Assembly (NCBI GenBank): GCA_003116995.1
Contig: BDSL01000031.1
Location: 124,001 to 188,000 of the forward strand
Reading direction: 5' to 3'
Origin: Yamagishiella unicocca
Taxonomy: Eukaryota > Chlorophyta > Chlorophyceae > Chlamydomonadales > Volvocaceae
Length of the DNA stretch: 64,000 nt
In this document: piece after piece, positions 46,001 through 64,000 of the stretch
How the letters are laid out: each line of letters starts with the position of its first letter
How positions within the stretch are numbered: the first letter of the stretch is position 1
Notes under the pieces: generated by a model
Database searches by the model: none
Seen by the model: the letters and a program-made list of their open reading frames with translations, nothing else
What the model was told of the DNA's origin: nothing
Made by a program: the position numbers and the translations under genes

Positions 46001-47499
46001 GGTGGAGGCGGCGCGGTCCGGTTGGGGGTCGGAACTCGTCAGTCAATCATTACTGTGGCGGCGGCAGTGCTGCGTCGACAGCGACAGAGCCATAGTGGTA
46101 CTGTAAGCCCCGCCATCATGTACGACACTGACACCTCAGCGCCCGCCCGCCTGCTACGCACCACCCACCCGTCCCCTCCGAAACCATCAAGCCAGCTGCG
46201 GACCCAGGCCGTACCCAACGCCGCCCCACATAATGCCCCACGCTACCGACGCATGGCCGGGGTGGCATCTGCTGTCGGCACGCGCCGTTCGCCCATGCTC
46301 CGCGCTCTCACCCGCCCCTCTTGTCGAGACCTCAAGTGCCGTACCGTGCGGTTTTGCTGCTGCTGGCCCCGGGCGTCGGAGTCGCCCTCCTCGTCATCGC
46401 CGTACGCCAGCGGCGCGTCAGCTGGGCAGATGTTTTTGAGCACGAGAAGCGCCTTCTCGCAGTCCTGTGAGTGCGGCGTTGCGATAGGTTCGGATACAGG
46501 AACCTATCCAGTACGGCAAGCGCGCCAGGGCGGTGCAGCAGGGAGGAGGCCATTGCAGGGCACGCTCGCACCCTAACCGCGCGCCAAATGGGCACCCGTC
46601 CAAGGGCGGGTAAAGCCTAGCGCTGCCTCCACCTACAGCGGATACGACACTCACCTGCAGCAGGTACGACACCTTGCGCGAGTAGATGCGGCACACGCCC
46701 AGCAGCAGCTGCCCGCTCAGCCTCAACGCCAGGGGTGCGCCGTCTCCTGGGGCCTCACCGCCGCTGGCGCCACCGCGGCCCCGACCAGCCTGTAGTGACC
46801 CAGTCAGCAACAGAGGCAGCAGAAGCAGTAACCTGTAACCAACACCGAAGGTCCAGCAGCCGCAAGCTGCCGTGCTTTTCGCTGTACTTCCTCCCGCTCC
46901 CCTGCCTTGCCCCGTGTCACCCATCACTCTCTCGGTTTCGCCAAACCAATACCTACACCCAACCGACGGTTCCGTCTTTCTAGTGTCGTACACCGCGGTG
47001 CCGTACGCAGCACCCACCTTGCCCCTGCCGCCTCCGCCACCCTGCTGCGGTCCTCCGGAGAAGATGCCCGCGGGCGCATCTGGCGCCAGGTACACCTCCA
47101 CTACTCGGGAGATGGCAGTGCCGTCCACCAGCTGCCGGTTGAGCTGCCGGTCCAGTGTGGCGGCAACCCACAGCACCTGTTTGGCCGTTGTAAGTTGGCG
47201 GTTATGCGATCGTTGGCTGTGTGTTTTATTGTTGAGGGTGCCCACGTGCACAAGTTTCTTTCGAGAGGGATGTTGATAGAGGTTGGCGGGTGCGGGTAAA
47301 ATAACGAAACTAGTGAGCCCCTGGGTGGCTTCAAGAACACGGGCTGCGGGCGGAGTAGCGGTGGCGGCGTCAGCGCTTGCGGGGCGTTTTCACAGCGGTG
47401 GGCGACCCTCTCGGATTGGGGCACGGTGGCAGTTGCGGCAGCAGGACGGCGCACCTGGAGCGGTCCATCCCTGGACACGAGCTGTGCCGCGTAAAACAT
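40024..47499 (-). CDS. RAD21: Cohesin alpha-kleisin (Rad21/Scc1/Rec8 family)
   Basis: Fifteen exons joined by compatible phases: 47499-47455, 47176-47018, 46789-46655, 46464-46345, 45961-45781, 45446-45418, 45138-44968, 44791-44739, 44477-44321, 44026-43537, 43267-42981, 42633-41538, 41125-41055, 40645-40556 and 40407-40024; 1155 residues. The N-terminal SMC3-binding domain is clear: MFYAAQLVSRDGPLQ, VLWVAATLDRQLNR, LALRLSGQLLLGVCRIYSRK. A mid-protein VIRELLQ segment and the C-terminal SMC1-binding winged helix follow (DGFTARTQAVLKKL, then ARTFYDLLVLSNRGYVSL). Kleisins close the cohesin ring that holds sister chromatids together in the nucleus. The linker is very acidic with Glu/Asp runs. EIEALR (residues 293-298) fits a separase site. 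About 50 residues follow the winged helix. Mitotic Rad21 versus meiotic Rec8 is not settled; the N-terminus has features of both. Exons 5-9 and 12-14 are the least certain. Confidence 0.85.
44071..44190. repeat. 52-base tandem repeat in an intron of the cohesin gene
   Basis: The unit starting CCGCCCATCCAGCCTCGGCT lies at 44071 and 44123, with a partial third copy from about 44175. The array is inside intron 9 (44027-44320). Confidence 0.85.
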
Positions 47500-50400
47500 C
47501 TGCCAGCGCTTCCCGTACTACTACAGCTGCTGCTACTGCTGTGCCGGCTGGCTTCGTGCCACTGCTGCTGTCGGTGCTCGCGTCACTGCCCCCAAGTAGC
47601 CAGTCCGGAACATAGGGCAGGTGGATGAGGTGAAGACGTGCGGTCCTACTGCCCGATAGGCAGCCAAGGGCTGATTGTGGCGCCTCAGGACAATCACGCA
47701 GCCCTGCAGGAAAAAACCTGGCCTAACCACCCGGCCTGCGGTATGAGAGGCACACCGGCTTGGCAGTTGCCAGCCAGCCGGTCAATGCGCGAGAAACATA
47801 AACCGTGCGTTGCCTAGTTGTGACGATGACGCCGCTGAACCCGCCGCTTATGACGACGGCGGCTGGGCTGCTTCAGGGTTTGCGGGAGGCCTGCCGCGCG
47901 TGTGGTTGGCGGCCGCTTAGGGAGCGGTGGAATGGCGCTCGGTGGTGGAGAGGTGGTAGGAGGGTGTAGATGGTGGTGCGTATCAGGAGGTCTGTGGCCG
48001 GTAGGTGGTGGGAAATGGGCAGGGCGAGACAGTCCTCCAGGGCGGGCGGCGACTTGAGTTTTGAGTCGCTTCCTGGCCCTGCTGGGGAGGATTCGGAGGA
48101 AGCAACCAGCGAGGTGCAGCATGAAAGGTTAAGCTTCATGGGACGGCATGAAAGGAAGGGGCAAACAAGGCAGGAGGCAGTGAACGAGGACGAAAAATGG
48201 CGGACAGCTTGCGAAGACCGGCGACGACAGACCCACGAAATGTGTGCCGCGAAGATGGCAGAGGACATATATAAACCGCTTTACAACTCATAACACCGGG
48301 ACGTTCGTCAGTGGTTCGGCAACTGACCACCGCAGGCCCAGCGCACGCAAGCGGCTGATTCCGTGTGCGGGCGACAGCGTCCTTCAGCTCCCAAAAGCAA
48401 GGGATTAGGTTCCATACCGATCCAACAAGTTCTAGGACCGCGACGTGGACAGAGCGCAGAATGTCAACTGGTTTTGACCCGCGCCCAGTTTCCTCCATTG
48501 CGGCTCGTCGCCCAGCTCACTCGACGGTATCACCTCACCTAAATTCTCCGAGGTCCAAGCTAATGTCCTCTACGTCGCGTTTGTTTGGATATGTTGTGCG
48601 TGTTGTTTGGCGGGTCTGCAGGACTGCAAAGCCAACTCAACTTATGGCGTGTGCGTAGTGCAGCCGACGATTATGATTTTGATGTGTATATGTAAGCCAT
48701 ATGGATCATGGCGTGGTGGCCCAGTGCCGTGCGCGTCGCATGCGATGTGCGCCGTGCCACGCTGTGCTGACTCCAGTGCGCCTTATGCCCGATCACAGCC
48801 CAATCGCTATTTGTAACTAATTTGCAAACTGCATTGAACTTTCTGATAACGGTTACGACGGCGCAATCGTTTTTCAGCGCAAAAGCGAGACGAATTGTGT
48901 CCCGTGCCAACCTGGCCTTGGAACGGCACATTCGTTTGCCGTCGTTTTGCATTGTGCTAGTTACCATGCGTTGAGAGCGATGGGAATTCGGTGACGGTTT
49001 TGCGCAGGCAGAGGTGGGCTAAGCACGTTGCATTCATGTATGATGTATGATTCGTGTACCATAATATCAGGGTTGCACAACCAGCTTTTACCAATCAGCA
49101 CGTGTGTGTGCAACAACACGTTTCTCTTCCTTGGGGCAACGTTACACCTGCAGTGTTATGCGGCAGGCCAGCGCGGGCCACTAGGCTGTGCCGTGCTGCG
49201 CCAGGCTGCGCCCACTTGGTTGGCGCGAAACAAGCTTTCTAATGGGTCCCTGTAACCATGCCCCCTTCTCGGATCATTATAGTAGCAGTAACTGTCAGAG
49301 TGGGCTCCAGGCCCTTAGGTGGAGCCATCGGGCGCATAGCCTGACACCGAAAGAGACAACTACAGCAGGAAGCAGAAAGAACCCATCCAAACCCGCCCGA
49401 CCGAAATACCACAAAACTACTGAGAACCCGCATGGCGGTGCTGTCCTGCTGCAGTTCCTTGGTGAGGCATGTGGGCGCTACGGCTGGGCGCAACTTCACG
49501 GGTGAGTGGCCGCGTACGAGGGTGTACATGACGTGGATCAACGGCTGTTTACGTGACGCGCGTACACCAAGGCGCATGGCGGACTAAGCGAGCAGGTATG
49601 AAGCCGAAGCTGGTGCGAAGGCGTGCACGGAGAGGCAGTTAAACGGCAAGCCGAACACGGCGTGTCCATCCATTGGGTTTCACACCGTCACACAGTCCTC
49701 GGGTCAACTCCACGAACAACTGCCGCACAGGTGGGGCTTAGCGATGCGACCTGACTCATGCGGGGCCGGTCGCGACCTCCCGCGACGACCAACCTGAGGA
49801 AAATCAACCACTTCCTCAACTGACTACTGTTTTAGCGTCCCGCCCAAACGATACTCGGTACGCGCTGTAGCACCCAACGCCAGACTTCAACTCCTATCCG
49901 CCAGGTTGAGCCACACGAAATGCAGGGCGACGGCTCCTCAGGCCTTGAAGGCTGCCATATCGAGCCCTACCCTACACGTTGAGGCGACGACAAGCAAAAG
50001 CGGAAGAGGTAGTGGCACGAAAGTCAGGCCAGGCTGCAAAGACGGCCACACCCTGCGCTGGACACGAACGAAAAATCGCGACAGTGAATTGCTGTATAAT
50101 GCCGTATGATTTGCTGGACAAGAAAAAACCGGGAGCACGAGTGCGATGATAATGTTAATTCTTCAAGCCCACCACGACCGCTGTCCGAGGCGCACTTTTA
50201 GAAAGCAACCACCTCCTCTCCCCGCGACTTCCATGTCCGGCTCTCCAGGCAGCACCCGCACTGTCCGGCCACCTCTTTATTGAATTTTCCAATACCCACG
50301 TTTTGGGGGAGCCCGCGCAAGTTCGGCCCATGCTTGCCTGCCTGCCAGCCAAGAGGCCAGTGGGCCCAGCACCCCGCCGGCGCCCCACCCGACCGCTTAC

Positions 50401-51318
50401 ATACGCTGTCGACTCCGTAGCACCCACTCCACCCGCAACTCTTCCGTGTCCCCACAACGGAACAGGACCTTGGGCCGGAGCGACCGTCTTACCCGGTAGG
50501 GCCCCTCCTCCCCCGGGTGACACGTCAGCGCCCCCCCCCCCGCCCGGACCGCTCAGCCGCATCCCGCCTGCACACAACCTCGGCCTTTCAACTACTCCAA
50601 CCGTGCCTGCAACCGTCGCCAACCAACCAACCAACCAACATACTTAAATGTGTATGCATTCGTGGGCTCTCTGCGCCTGCCAACTTCTTCGTGCGTAATG
50701 ACTTGTAACCCCCAAAAGGCCAACAAAGCCCGGACAGGCGCCGGCGCGATGGCCAGGCGACCGACAGCACCCAACAGCACCCCACCACCCTCGCCTTCCT
50801 GCCGCTCGCTGCCGGGCTTCTGCAGGGGCCACTCAACGACGACGACTTCGCGAGGACAGATGCGGGCACACCAGCATCACACTCCGTCGCGGCTGCCCAC
50901 TCGGCAATTCGTCGCCCGCTCCGCTCCTGAGCTAACACCACTCTGGCGGCTGTCGCGGCCGCTGCCACCCACCGCTGCTGCAGCTGCCACCTAGCATCGA
51001 CTGGCGGGCGGCGGATGCCGCAAAATAAGTCGCCGCTGCCGCTGCCACTGCCGCTGCTCCGTCAGCAGGCGCAATGGACCCTTGCCGTCCTCCCGTCCTC
51101 GCGTGCAAAGCGCGAGCTCGCCGCAAGCCAGCAGGCGCCCCGCCTATCCATCAGCCCCGCCGCTGCCACTGATACTGCGCTGCCGTCAGCCGCCTACGTG
51201 TAACCCAGCCGATGTAAGCGCCGCTCCCCACGCCCAACCTCAGGTCGGAGCAACCGCCCAGCAAGCAGCTGGGTGCGGCAGCTGATCGCGGCCATCCGTC
51301 CAGTGCGCAACCCTGCTG
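47500..51318. other. Intergenic between cohesin and VTE2 genes
   Basis: Both flanking genes are on the minus strand, so this holds the cohesin promoter and the VTE2 3' region. A plus-strand frame at 47970-48293 (107 codons, charged, ending near EDEKWRTACEDRRRQ) has no recognised family. A repeat family B fragment lies at about 49246-49360 and a CCAA microsatellite near 50621-50640. A minus-strand TGTAA at 50397-50401 is a possible but distant VTE2 polyadenylation signal. Confidence 0.45.
49243..49360. repeat. Dispersed repeat fragment, family B with a GGGTCCCTGTAACC end
   Basis: Starts with the GGGTCCCTGTAACC end seen at 11032 and 31279. It runs into TAGTAGCAGTAACTGTCAGA, GTGGGCTCCAGG and GGAGCCATCGGGCGCATAGC, matching 61640-61730 closely. 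Confidence 0.5.
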
Positions 51319-54300
51319 CTACCCGAACAGCGGGATGAGTAGGTACTCCGCGTAGAAGAGCTTCCACACAAACATGTAGTAGTCCGTCAGGTCGGCCTTC
51401 TGCCGGGTGTCCACGGTGCGTGACCTGCGTTGGAGAGGGGGGGGGCATGAAGACCGGTTACACGACCTAGGTATGATAGGGGGGTCGGGAGCCGACAGTA
51501 AGCGGGGTCGGGAGCCGACAGCAGGCCCAGCAGTTCGGGCGGGGGTGGGCGAGTGACGGCGGTGCGCGGGGCAGGGCCGAGCCGTGTGGCCAAGCGGGCA
51601 AATAGCCTAGCCTAGGCAAACACCATGCTTCGGAAGCTCGCTTCGTGCTTTAGATGCTGCGCGGAGCCGCTGACCGGCCCCCGGACGTGGTGGGGGGGCG
51701 GATGCAAGTGCGGACAGAGGTGCCCTGGCCGTGTCCGTGTGCCCTGGCCGTGAGCGGAGCGGCGTCGCCACCGCCCCACCAGCTGGCCCGCGCCCACCTG
51801 CTCAGCAGCAGCGCGCCCATGACTCCGTGCCCCACGAACAGCGCCGCCTTGGCCGCCATGCTGGTCGGCAGCACCAGTGAGGCGGCCATGGCCCAGCAGT
51901 AGGCGGCGGTGAGCATGCCCACACAGATGCGGAACACGCTGCCCTCGCCCAGTCGCACAGAGAGGGTGCGCACCTGCAGGTGAGGGAGGGCGGCGCGGCA
52001 CACAGACGGAGTTGGGAGACACCACCTCATGTTCGTGCCACCGTGACTGATCGGGTAATAAGGTTGTGGATACGAAATTAGTGCTGGGGCCGCAACTCGG
52101 TTGTCCAGGATGCCCTTGCACAGCGCTATCACAACGGAATCGCGAACCGGACCGAACCGTGCCGACGCCGCAGCGCCCACTCACCCCTGCCTTCCGGTCT
52201 CCCACCACGTCGGGAAGGTCCTTGAACAGCGCTATCACTACGGAGAAAAACAGCATGAAGCTCACGACGAACAGAACGGACGGGCTCAGCTGCGCCAGCA
52301 CGCCCATGATGCCGGCAGCAGCAGCAGCAGCTCCAGCCCCAGTGCCGGTCGTCGCCGCGACGGCCGCGGCTGCGCCGCCCCCGGCGTTGATGAGCGCGTC
52401 GTGCATGTGCGTGTAGAAGCCCAGCTGCACGATGATGGCACGAACCTGTCGGGATGGGGCGGGCGGGCAGGGGCGTGGCGGCAGGAGCTCCAGGGCGGCT
52501 ACCATTGCGAGCGAGACGCCTGATATGCACCACCCCCTCCTGCAAAACAAACGGCCGCCTGCACCATCTGGCTCCGTCAGCCGCGCCCACGACCCACTGC
52601 GCCGTTTCCTCAGCAACACGGCATCGCTGCCCCCCGACAGCCCTCCCTGGACGCCTCCCCCCGGGCCCGCCCACGTCGTGTCCCCGCACGTACCGCCAGG
52701 ATACACCCTGCGGCCAGGACCGGGGAGCGCTTCCTGCAGGCGGGACAGGGCACACGTTGGGAGGCGTTCGGCGGGCCATCAGGTGCAAAAACCCGCGAAC
52801 CCGTCTATCTCAATCGTACACATTGACGCCCCAACCACTTAACGTAAGGCGAGTCGCCCAATCGTCGCCCGGCCCCTGGAGGGGCAGGGCCCTCAACCTG
52901 CCCTCCCAAGTCCCCACCCATCCACCCACCCACCAGCGCATGAACGGCAGGTCCGCGGAGTACACCACCCCCAGCAGCAGGCTGATCAGCAGCGTCGATA
53001 GCAGAGCCGGAGAGCCGCTGGCCAACCCAATCATGGTGCCGCCCGCAGCAGCGGCGACGACGATGACGACGCCCTGCGCCGCCGTCAGCGCACCAGACGC
53101 TAGCGGCAGGTAGGGCTTGTTGACCTGCGGCTCGGACGGTGGGGCGGGTGGGGCGTCCGGGTTGGGGAGGGGAGAGAGAGAGTGTGTATTCGTGAGACAG
53201 GGTACGCGGAAAGTGCTTGATGATTTGAGCCGATGAAAGTGCCGCAGTTTTGATTTCGGGGCGATGGCGGATAAGTGCTGGCCAATTAAGTGCCGCAGTG
53301 GGAGGAGCGTTATTATTCATCGACGGCGTAGGTACAATCATGGTACGTGTCTGCGGCGCAGGGGGTTCAAAGCGGGAGAGTGGAGGCGCCCAGAGGTCGC
53401 TACCGCACGCTCGTTCAGGTGCAATGCAGCCCAGCGGATTTGCGGCCGACCACCAGGGCCGCGCCCTGAGGGCTTGGCCTGGGGCTACACGTACTGCTGC
53501 TGCCTGCTTAAGGTACGCTGAGTCGGCTAACATAGATGGTCCGCGAACGGGACGTTCAGGGACCCGACGGGTATTTCGGAGGAGAGGACGTGCTTCCGGC
53601 ACTCGAGCTGTCGTTAAGGCTGAATCCTGGCATTTGCGTCTTTTGGGACGTTCAGCTGAAGACGATCGAGGTGGTGTCGTGCCTAGTATTCTGGTGTGTA
53701 GAGCAGCGTGCACACCGTGGGTGAGAACCTTGCTGGCCCTACAGTCCCGGTTCGTTTCCTTGCCAGGCAACGCATACAGCTTTAAGGATGGCCCAGAACC
53801 CAGGATTATGAATTTGAGGTATCAATCGAGAGTCAAATCCATGCGTAATCCTGCAGAAACCCCCGAAGCCTTGTATCGCAACCGCACCTTGTCGATGTCG
53901 ATGTCATACAGCTGGTTGATGCCCACGATTGCAATATTCATCAGCAGAGCAGATGTCAGAGCTTGCACAAGTGCCAGGGCCGACACTGGCCCTAGCTCCG
54001 CACCGGCCAGAGCGAGCAGCGAGATGGAAACGACGGAAAGGGCCGTGCCTATCATCGTATGCGGCCGGCTGAACTGGTACAGCGCCGATGCATAATGTAT
54101 CGCAGAAGCAAGAGGGCCCGCGATGACTGCCTGTCCGGGTTGGCCATCACCCTGCTCACCGACCACCGAGGCACCGACTGTGATCGTGCGATGCAACCGA
54201 GTCGGGTTGGCTCGCCCGCCCCAGCGTGCTCCACCCCCGTGACGAATGGAGCACAACGGACTTGCAGATGGTAATCGATAGCTGCAGCATGGTGTGTCCG

Positions 54301-54340
54301 GCGATCGGCGCGCAAGAGACGAATGTGATAACGCCACCAT
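51319..54340 (-). CDS. VTE2: Homogentisate phytyltransferase (UbiA family)
   Basis: Six exons with compatible phases: 54340-53888, 53124-52934, 52733-52694, 52445-52185, 51973-51798 and 51424-51319, 408 residues (Arabidopsis VTE2 is about 393). It is a plastid membrane prenyltransferase that joins phytyl diphosphate to homogentisate, the committed step of tocopherol synthesis. Evidence: YQFSRPHTMIGTALS, the first Asp motif NQLYDIDIDK, VRAIIVQLGFYTHMHDAL, the second Asp motif ALFKDLPDVVGDRK, and the ending YYMFVWKLFYAEYLLIPLFG, which matches VTE2 better than homogentisate solanesyltransferase. Several hydrophobic helices are visible. The first 90 or so residues are Ser/Arg-rich and look like a chloroplast transit peptide; the exact start is uncertain because a further 5' exon cannot be excluded. 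Exon 3 is a 40-base microexon encoding KRSPVLAAGCILA, needed to keep the family alignment. Confidence 0.9.
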
Positions 54341-61089
<6,749 letters not shown>

Positions 61090-61421
61090 GCGGGGCGGGG
61101 ACCAGCACGAGGAGCAGGGGACGGCTGCTGTAAGACACGGCGACGATGGGGGCGACAGCAGAGGCTTGGAGGTTGCTGAAGGCACGGACGGACGGATGGA
61201 CGTAGTGGAGTTGACGCTGGCACCGTGAGCACGGATTGGATGTGCGCTTCTGCTCGTAGGAACACCGACGTGCCCTGTGTAAGGCGCCCTGCCTATTGCC
61301 TCTGCGCGCCTCAACTTGCGTGTTGGTTCTGGGCGCTGCGCCGGCAGGGCCTTAAGAGTACCGGTTACGGTCGCAGGTTACGGTGCAGCTCGAACAGTAG
61401 CCGGCAGCGGTGGTGGATGGA

Positions 61422-61426
61422 TGTAA
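61422..61426 (+). terminator. Candidate TGTAA polyadenylation signal for RUVBL1
   Basis: TGTAA about 333 bases after the stop at 61089, a usual 3' untranslated length for a volvocine alga. A nearer TGTAA at 61129-61133 is an alternative. Chance occurrence is common. Confidence 0.3.
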
Positions 61427-61629
61427 TGAAGCGGCATCTAGTTGCTAGTTGCCGCAGGTATTTGCTGGCCTGCTGCGGAAGGGGTAACGGGGTGGGCGTT
61501 TGGAGTGTCCTCTGCCCTCTGTTGCGTCATGCCTATGCTTCTGGCTCGTGTGGATGTTCCGCTGCTATCCTGTCAATGTCACCTCACCCACTGTCTCCTT
61601 CCTTGCAACCAAAGTACTTGTGCACCATT

Positions 61630-62250
61630 AGCATTAGTACCTAGTAGTAACTGTTACAATGGGCTCCACACTGCTCCACACCAGGAGGCAGAGCCATCCC
61701 AAGCCATCGGGCGCATGGCCTGACGATATGAAGGACAAATGGCATTGAGGTACATTGATAAACCACCAGAAACCCCGAACAAAGGCCCAGAGAATGGACA
61801 TCGGCACCAACTACCCAGAAGTAGCCCAAATGGCCCCCTGTGAGTAGCACACCAACTGCAGCCAAAGCAGCCCCTCAGCCAAGCAACCAGCAGAGCGCCT
61901 CAACATGCCAGGCAGAAGCCCACCACCTGGGACCCAAGAAGATCCCCACCAGGACCCAGCCCGAAACCTCCCGAAAGAGGGAGCTCCCGTAGGACCCCGG
62001 CCAGCTGGGACCTAATCCGACCCCTCGCGACTGGTCGCCGGGCCAACCCACACGAATTGGGCTTGAACCACCCGCAGCATAGGGTGTTGAGGACCCAACC
62101 CTCCCCAACCGTTGTTCGGGCCCCCCCCGGCGGGACCAAAACTCCACCACTTCACGCCGAATCGCACGATCTCGCAATTCAACACCAGGGGAGGTAGAAG
62201 TAGTAACCAATGCGTACGTATCTGACTTTTTGCTGTTCCTTGAATGTGGA
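61630..62250 (-). mobile_element. LINE-like remnant, family B copy with longest body
   Basis: The 61630-61745 end matches 49268-49360 and, less well, 1705-1800 (GTTACAATGGGCTCC, GAGCCATC, CATCGGGCGCATGGCCTGAC). On the minus strand, further upstream near 62140, a VVEFWSR phrase resembles the FWARL phrase at the coding end of the LINE near 13.4 kb. This suggests a degenerate LINE C-terminus followed by its 3' untranslated region. It needs a database comparison to confirm. Confidence 0.4.
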
Positions 62251-63191
62251 CCAAGCAAGCGGAGCTATCGGATGAACGGCTCCAGCTATGTGGGTTGCAA
62301 CAAATAGCAACTCGTAGCTACAAGCTGTAATAAGGCATCTGCAGCGCAGCTTGAACCTGTTTGAACGCACGTTAAGCGCAACTTTAGCGCATCCCCGAGA
62401 AAATCCGCGGGATGCTGGGCCTCTGATTCACCCAATCCTCCGTTCCTGCCCTAGTCGATAGGCGGCGCGATAGCAGACGTGAGTGTCCCCGGCATATGTG
62501 CACATAAAGCACGTAACAACCCGGGGTCCAGCATTCCGGGGGCGTGACGCAACAATCGCACACAGCATATTACCTTTAACAAAACGCGCTAGCTAAAACG
62601 ATGAGTGCCCAGGTCACTTTGCGCTGGGCCAGATCACCGACCTCCACGGTAGCCCAGGGTAGCCCGCTGGCAGCGGGATGTGCCCTGTGCATGTAGGCCC
62701 CTTAAACCTCAGCTACTTTGTCAACATATTGCGTATTGACATAAATTTGTGATATTCCAACGCACTTCTCACGGTTTAGTGAAAGTTCGGTTTTATGTCC
62801 TGCCCGCCCCTCCTGGCTCGCATCCGTGGCACCGGCAGGGTTTTCCTGCAAAGCTGGCTTGGTTTAATTATTTCCATAGCTTTTGATGAAATTCGTCTGC
62901 AAGTACGTGGTTTTTACCCACTGACCGTGAGCCGCGACTACGTACCAAGACCGCCGATACGAACTGATCGATTTCCTGACATGGGCGCGCGCATGGTCCT
63001 AGATGTGCCTTCAGAACGCTCCTTTTGGTTCTGAAGGCGGAGGCTGCTGGAGTTTATCTTGAAACTCCAGGGAGGTAGGATGGACGGCTCCTGTCTCCGG
63101 CTCCGAAGCCGAAGCCCAGCTCGTCCCTGCGCATCATTGTTGGCGGCATGCCCCGCGTCCCACTAAATTAGTGTTTCGGTACATTCCAAAT

Positions 63192-63939
63192 ATGGTTCCT
63201 AGTAGAGCGCTGCTGGCGCTGCTGCTCATCGCGGTCGTTGTTCCCGCGCCCCAGCAATCCCGAGCGATGTCCACAGGAGCCCCATCCTACGAGAAGGTCC
63301 TCTACAAGACCTTTCGCGAGGAACTTCCAAAATTATTGAAAGGTGTAGGCGTTACCTACGAGCGCCAGGGCTCGGCGTCGCCGATTTTCATTTGGTCACC
63401 CAGGGGCTTCGTTGTGGCTAGGAGCTCTTGCGAACGTAATCAGCCTACAGTAGCCGCAGTACAATTGGAGTCGTCAAGCCGGGTTGTTGCTTTCGGACAG
63501 TCTTGGCTGTTGTCTTCAGGTGCGCGCAAACATGTGCGACAGATACAGCCAGAAACGGAGGATAATCTTGACTCTCACTTGATCAGCAATCAGGGCCCTT
63601 TCGCCTAAATGTCTGTCTATACATGCGCCAGTTTGCATGTTTGATTTTTAAACTGGGTCGCGAGGCGGACCAACAACATCCAGATTTTCTACACTCGGTC
63701 GCTGCTGATAACAAATCCTATTTTTCTGCGCAGGATGCTGTGACGTGAATAACAACGTTGATGCGCTGTTAATAAATGCCTTCAAGTGGGTCTCCGATGC
63801 CAAGCTTCGGAACCGTTCCGTGGTACGGTTGGCAGTAACGCATACGTGGCAATTCAACCCTCAAGCACTGCAGACTATTAAGCAGGTTTGTGCGCTGGAT
63901 GATGCCCTGCGAACATGCATGCCTGACCCGTCATCTTAG
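63192..63939 (+). CDS. Putative secreted or membrane-targeted protein, function unknown
   Basis: Exon 1 is 63192-63519 and exon 2 starts at 63734, joined in phase 1. The frame continues to a stop at 63937-63939, unless it is spliced again at the CAG/GTTTGT donor after 63885 and runs out of the window. The first ATG at 63192 gives a classic signal peptide (MVPSRALLALLLIAVVVPAP, then QQSRA). The mature part includes SPIFIWSPRGFVVARS, SSRVVAFGQSWLLSSG and, across the splice, VDALLINAFKWVSDAKLRN. A hydrophobic strand followed by VVAFGQSWL and an NAFKWV helix is reminiscent of the N-terminal glutamine-amidotransferase-like region of TCAF/M60-type proteins (RVVVFGHE...LLNAVRW). That resemblance is a guess from memory. 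Composition and codon use look like real coding sequence. The product is probably partial. Confidence 0.5.
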
Positions 63940-64000
63940 CACAGCGCGCACAATACGTACATACTCGATGTGGTGTATGACCTGGGGTAATACAACCAAG

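Larger units (their letters stand above)
61090..63191. other. Intergenic after RUVBL1 with a LINE-like remnant
   Basis: Holds the 3' untranslated region of RUVBL1 and a repeat family B copy (about 61630-62250). From about 62.3 to 63.19 kb I see nothing identifiable. A short inverted repeat of the type CTTCAGAACG...TTCTGAAGGCGG lies near 63008-63040. Confidence 0.5.

Noticed and set aside
47970..48293. Plus-strand charged 107-codon frame upstream of the cohesin gene
   Set aside because: Possible small protein, but no homology recognised and no start or polyadenylation context that separates it from chance.

Overview
The window reads as nuclear DNA of a green alga of the volvocine/Chlamydomonadales type. 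Genes are split into many short GC-rich exons with GT-AG introns. Proteins carry long Ala/Gly/Ser/Gln-rich low-complexity linkers. A plastid tocopherol-pathway gene is present, and intergenic DNA is less GC-rich and holds 5'-truncated LINE-like 3' ends. The species cannot be fixed from sequence alone. A colonial relative such as Gonium, Eudorina or Volvox is an inference. No prokaryotic or organellar features were seen.

Layout. Positions 1-4455 hold repeats and no gene. From about 4.4 to 37.3 kb lies a local family of four CDKL-like (CMGC) Ser/Thr protein kinase genes: copy 1 on the minus strand (9633-4456), copies 2 (14762-18879) and 3 (22003-27672) on the plus strand, and copy 4 (about 34052-37315, plus). 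In copy 4 the catalytic half has decayed but the C-terminal tail exon is still one open frame. Copies 1-3 share a seven-exon structure with every intron in phase 0. All four share several short motifs in an otherwise low-complexity tail of roughly 550-880 residues that I do not recognise from any described kinase. LINE remnants fill the spacers, and one sits inside an intron of copy 3.

The right half holds conserved single genes. A Rad21/Scc1/Rec8-type cohesin alpha-kleisin is on the minus strand in 15 inferred exons (47499-40024). A homogentisate phytyltransferase (VTE2) is on the minus strand in six exons (54340-51319). A RuvB-like 1/pontin AAA+ ATPase is on the plus strand in 11 exons (56054-61089). 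The start of a secreted or membrane-targeted protein of unknown function (63192-63939) may run off the window. For each multi-exon model the exon phases join to an uninterrupted frame, which is the main internal check available here.

The conserved genes are unrelated in function: chromosome cohesion, tocopherol synthesis in the plastid, and chromatin-remodelling or snoRNP assembly. They look like ordinary neighbours. The unusual part is the kinase cluster: a lineage-specific paralogue array with a probable gene-conversion tract, GC-AG introns in two copies, expanded activation segments, and one copy reduced to its tail.
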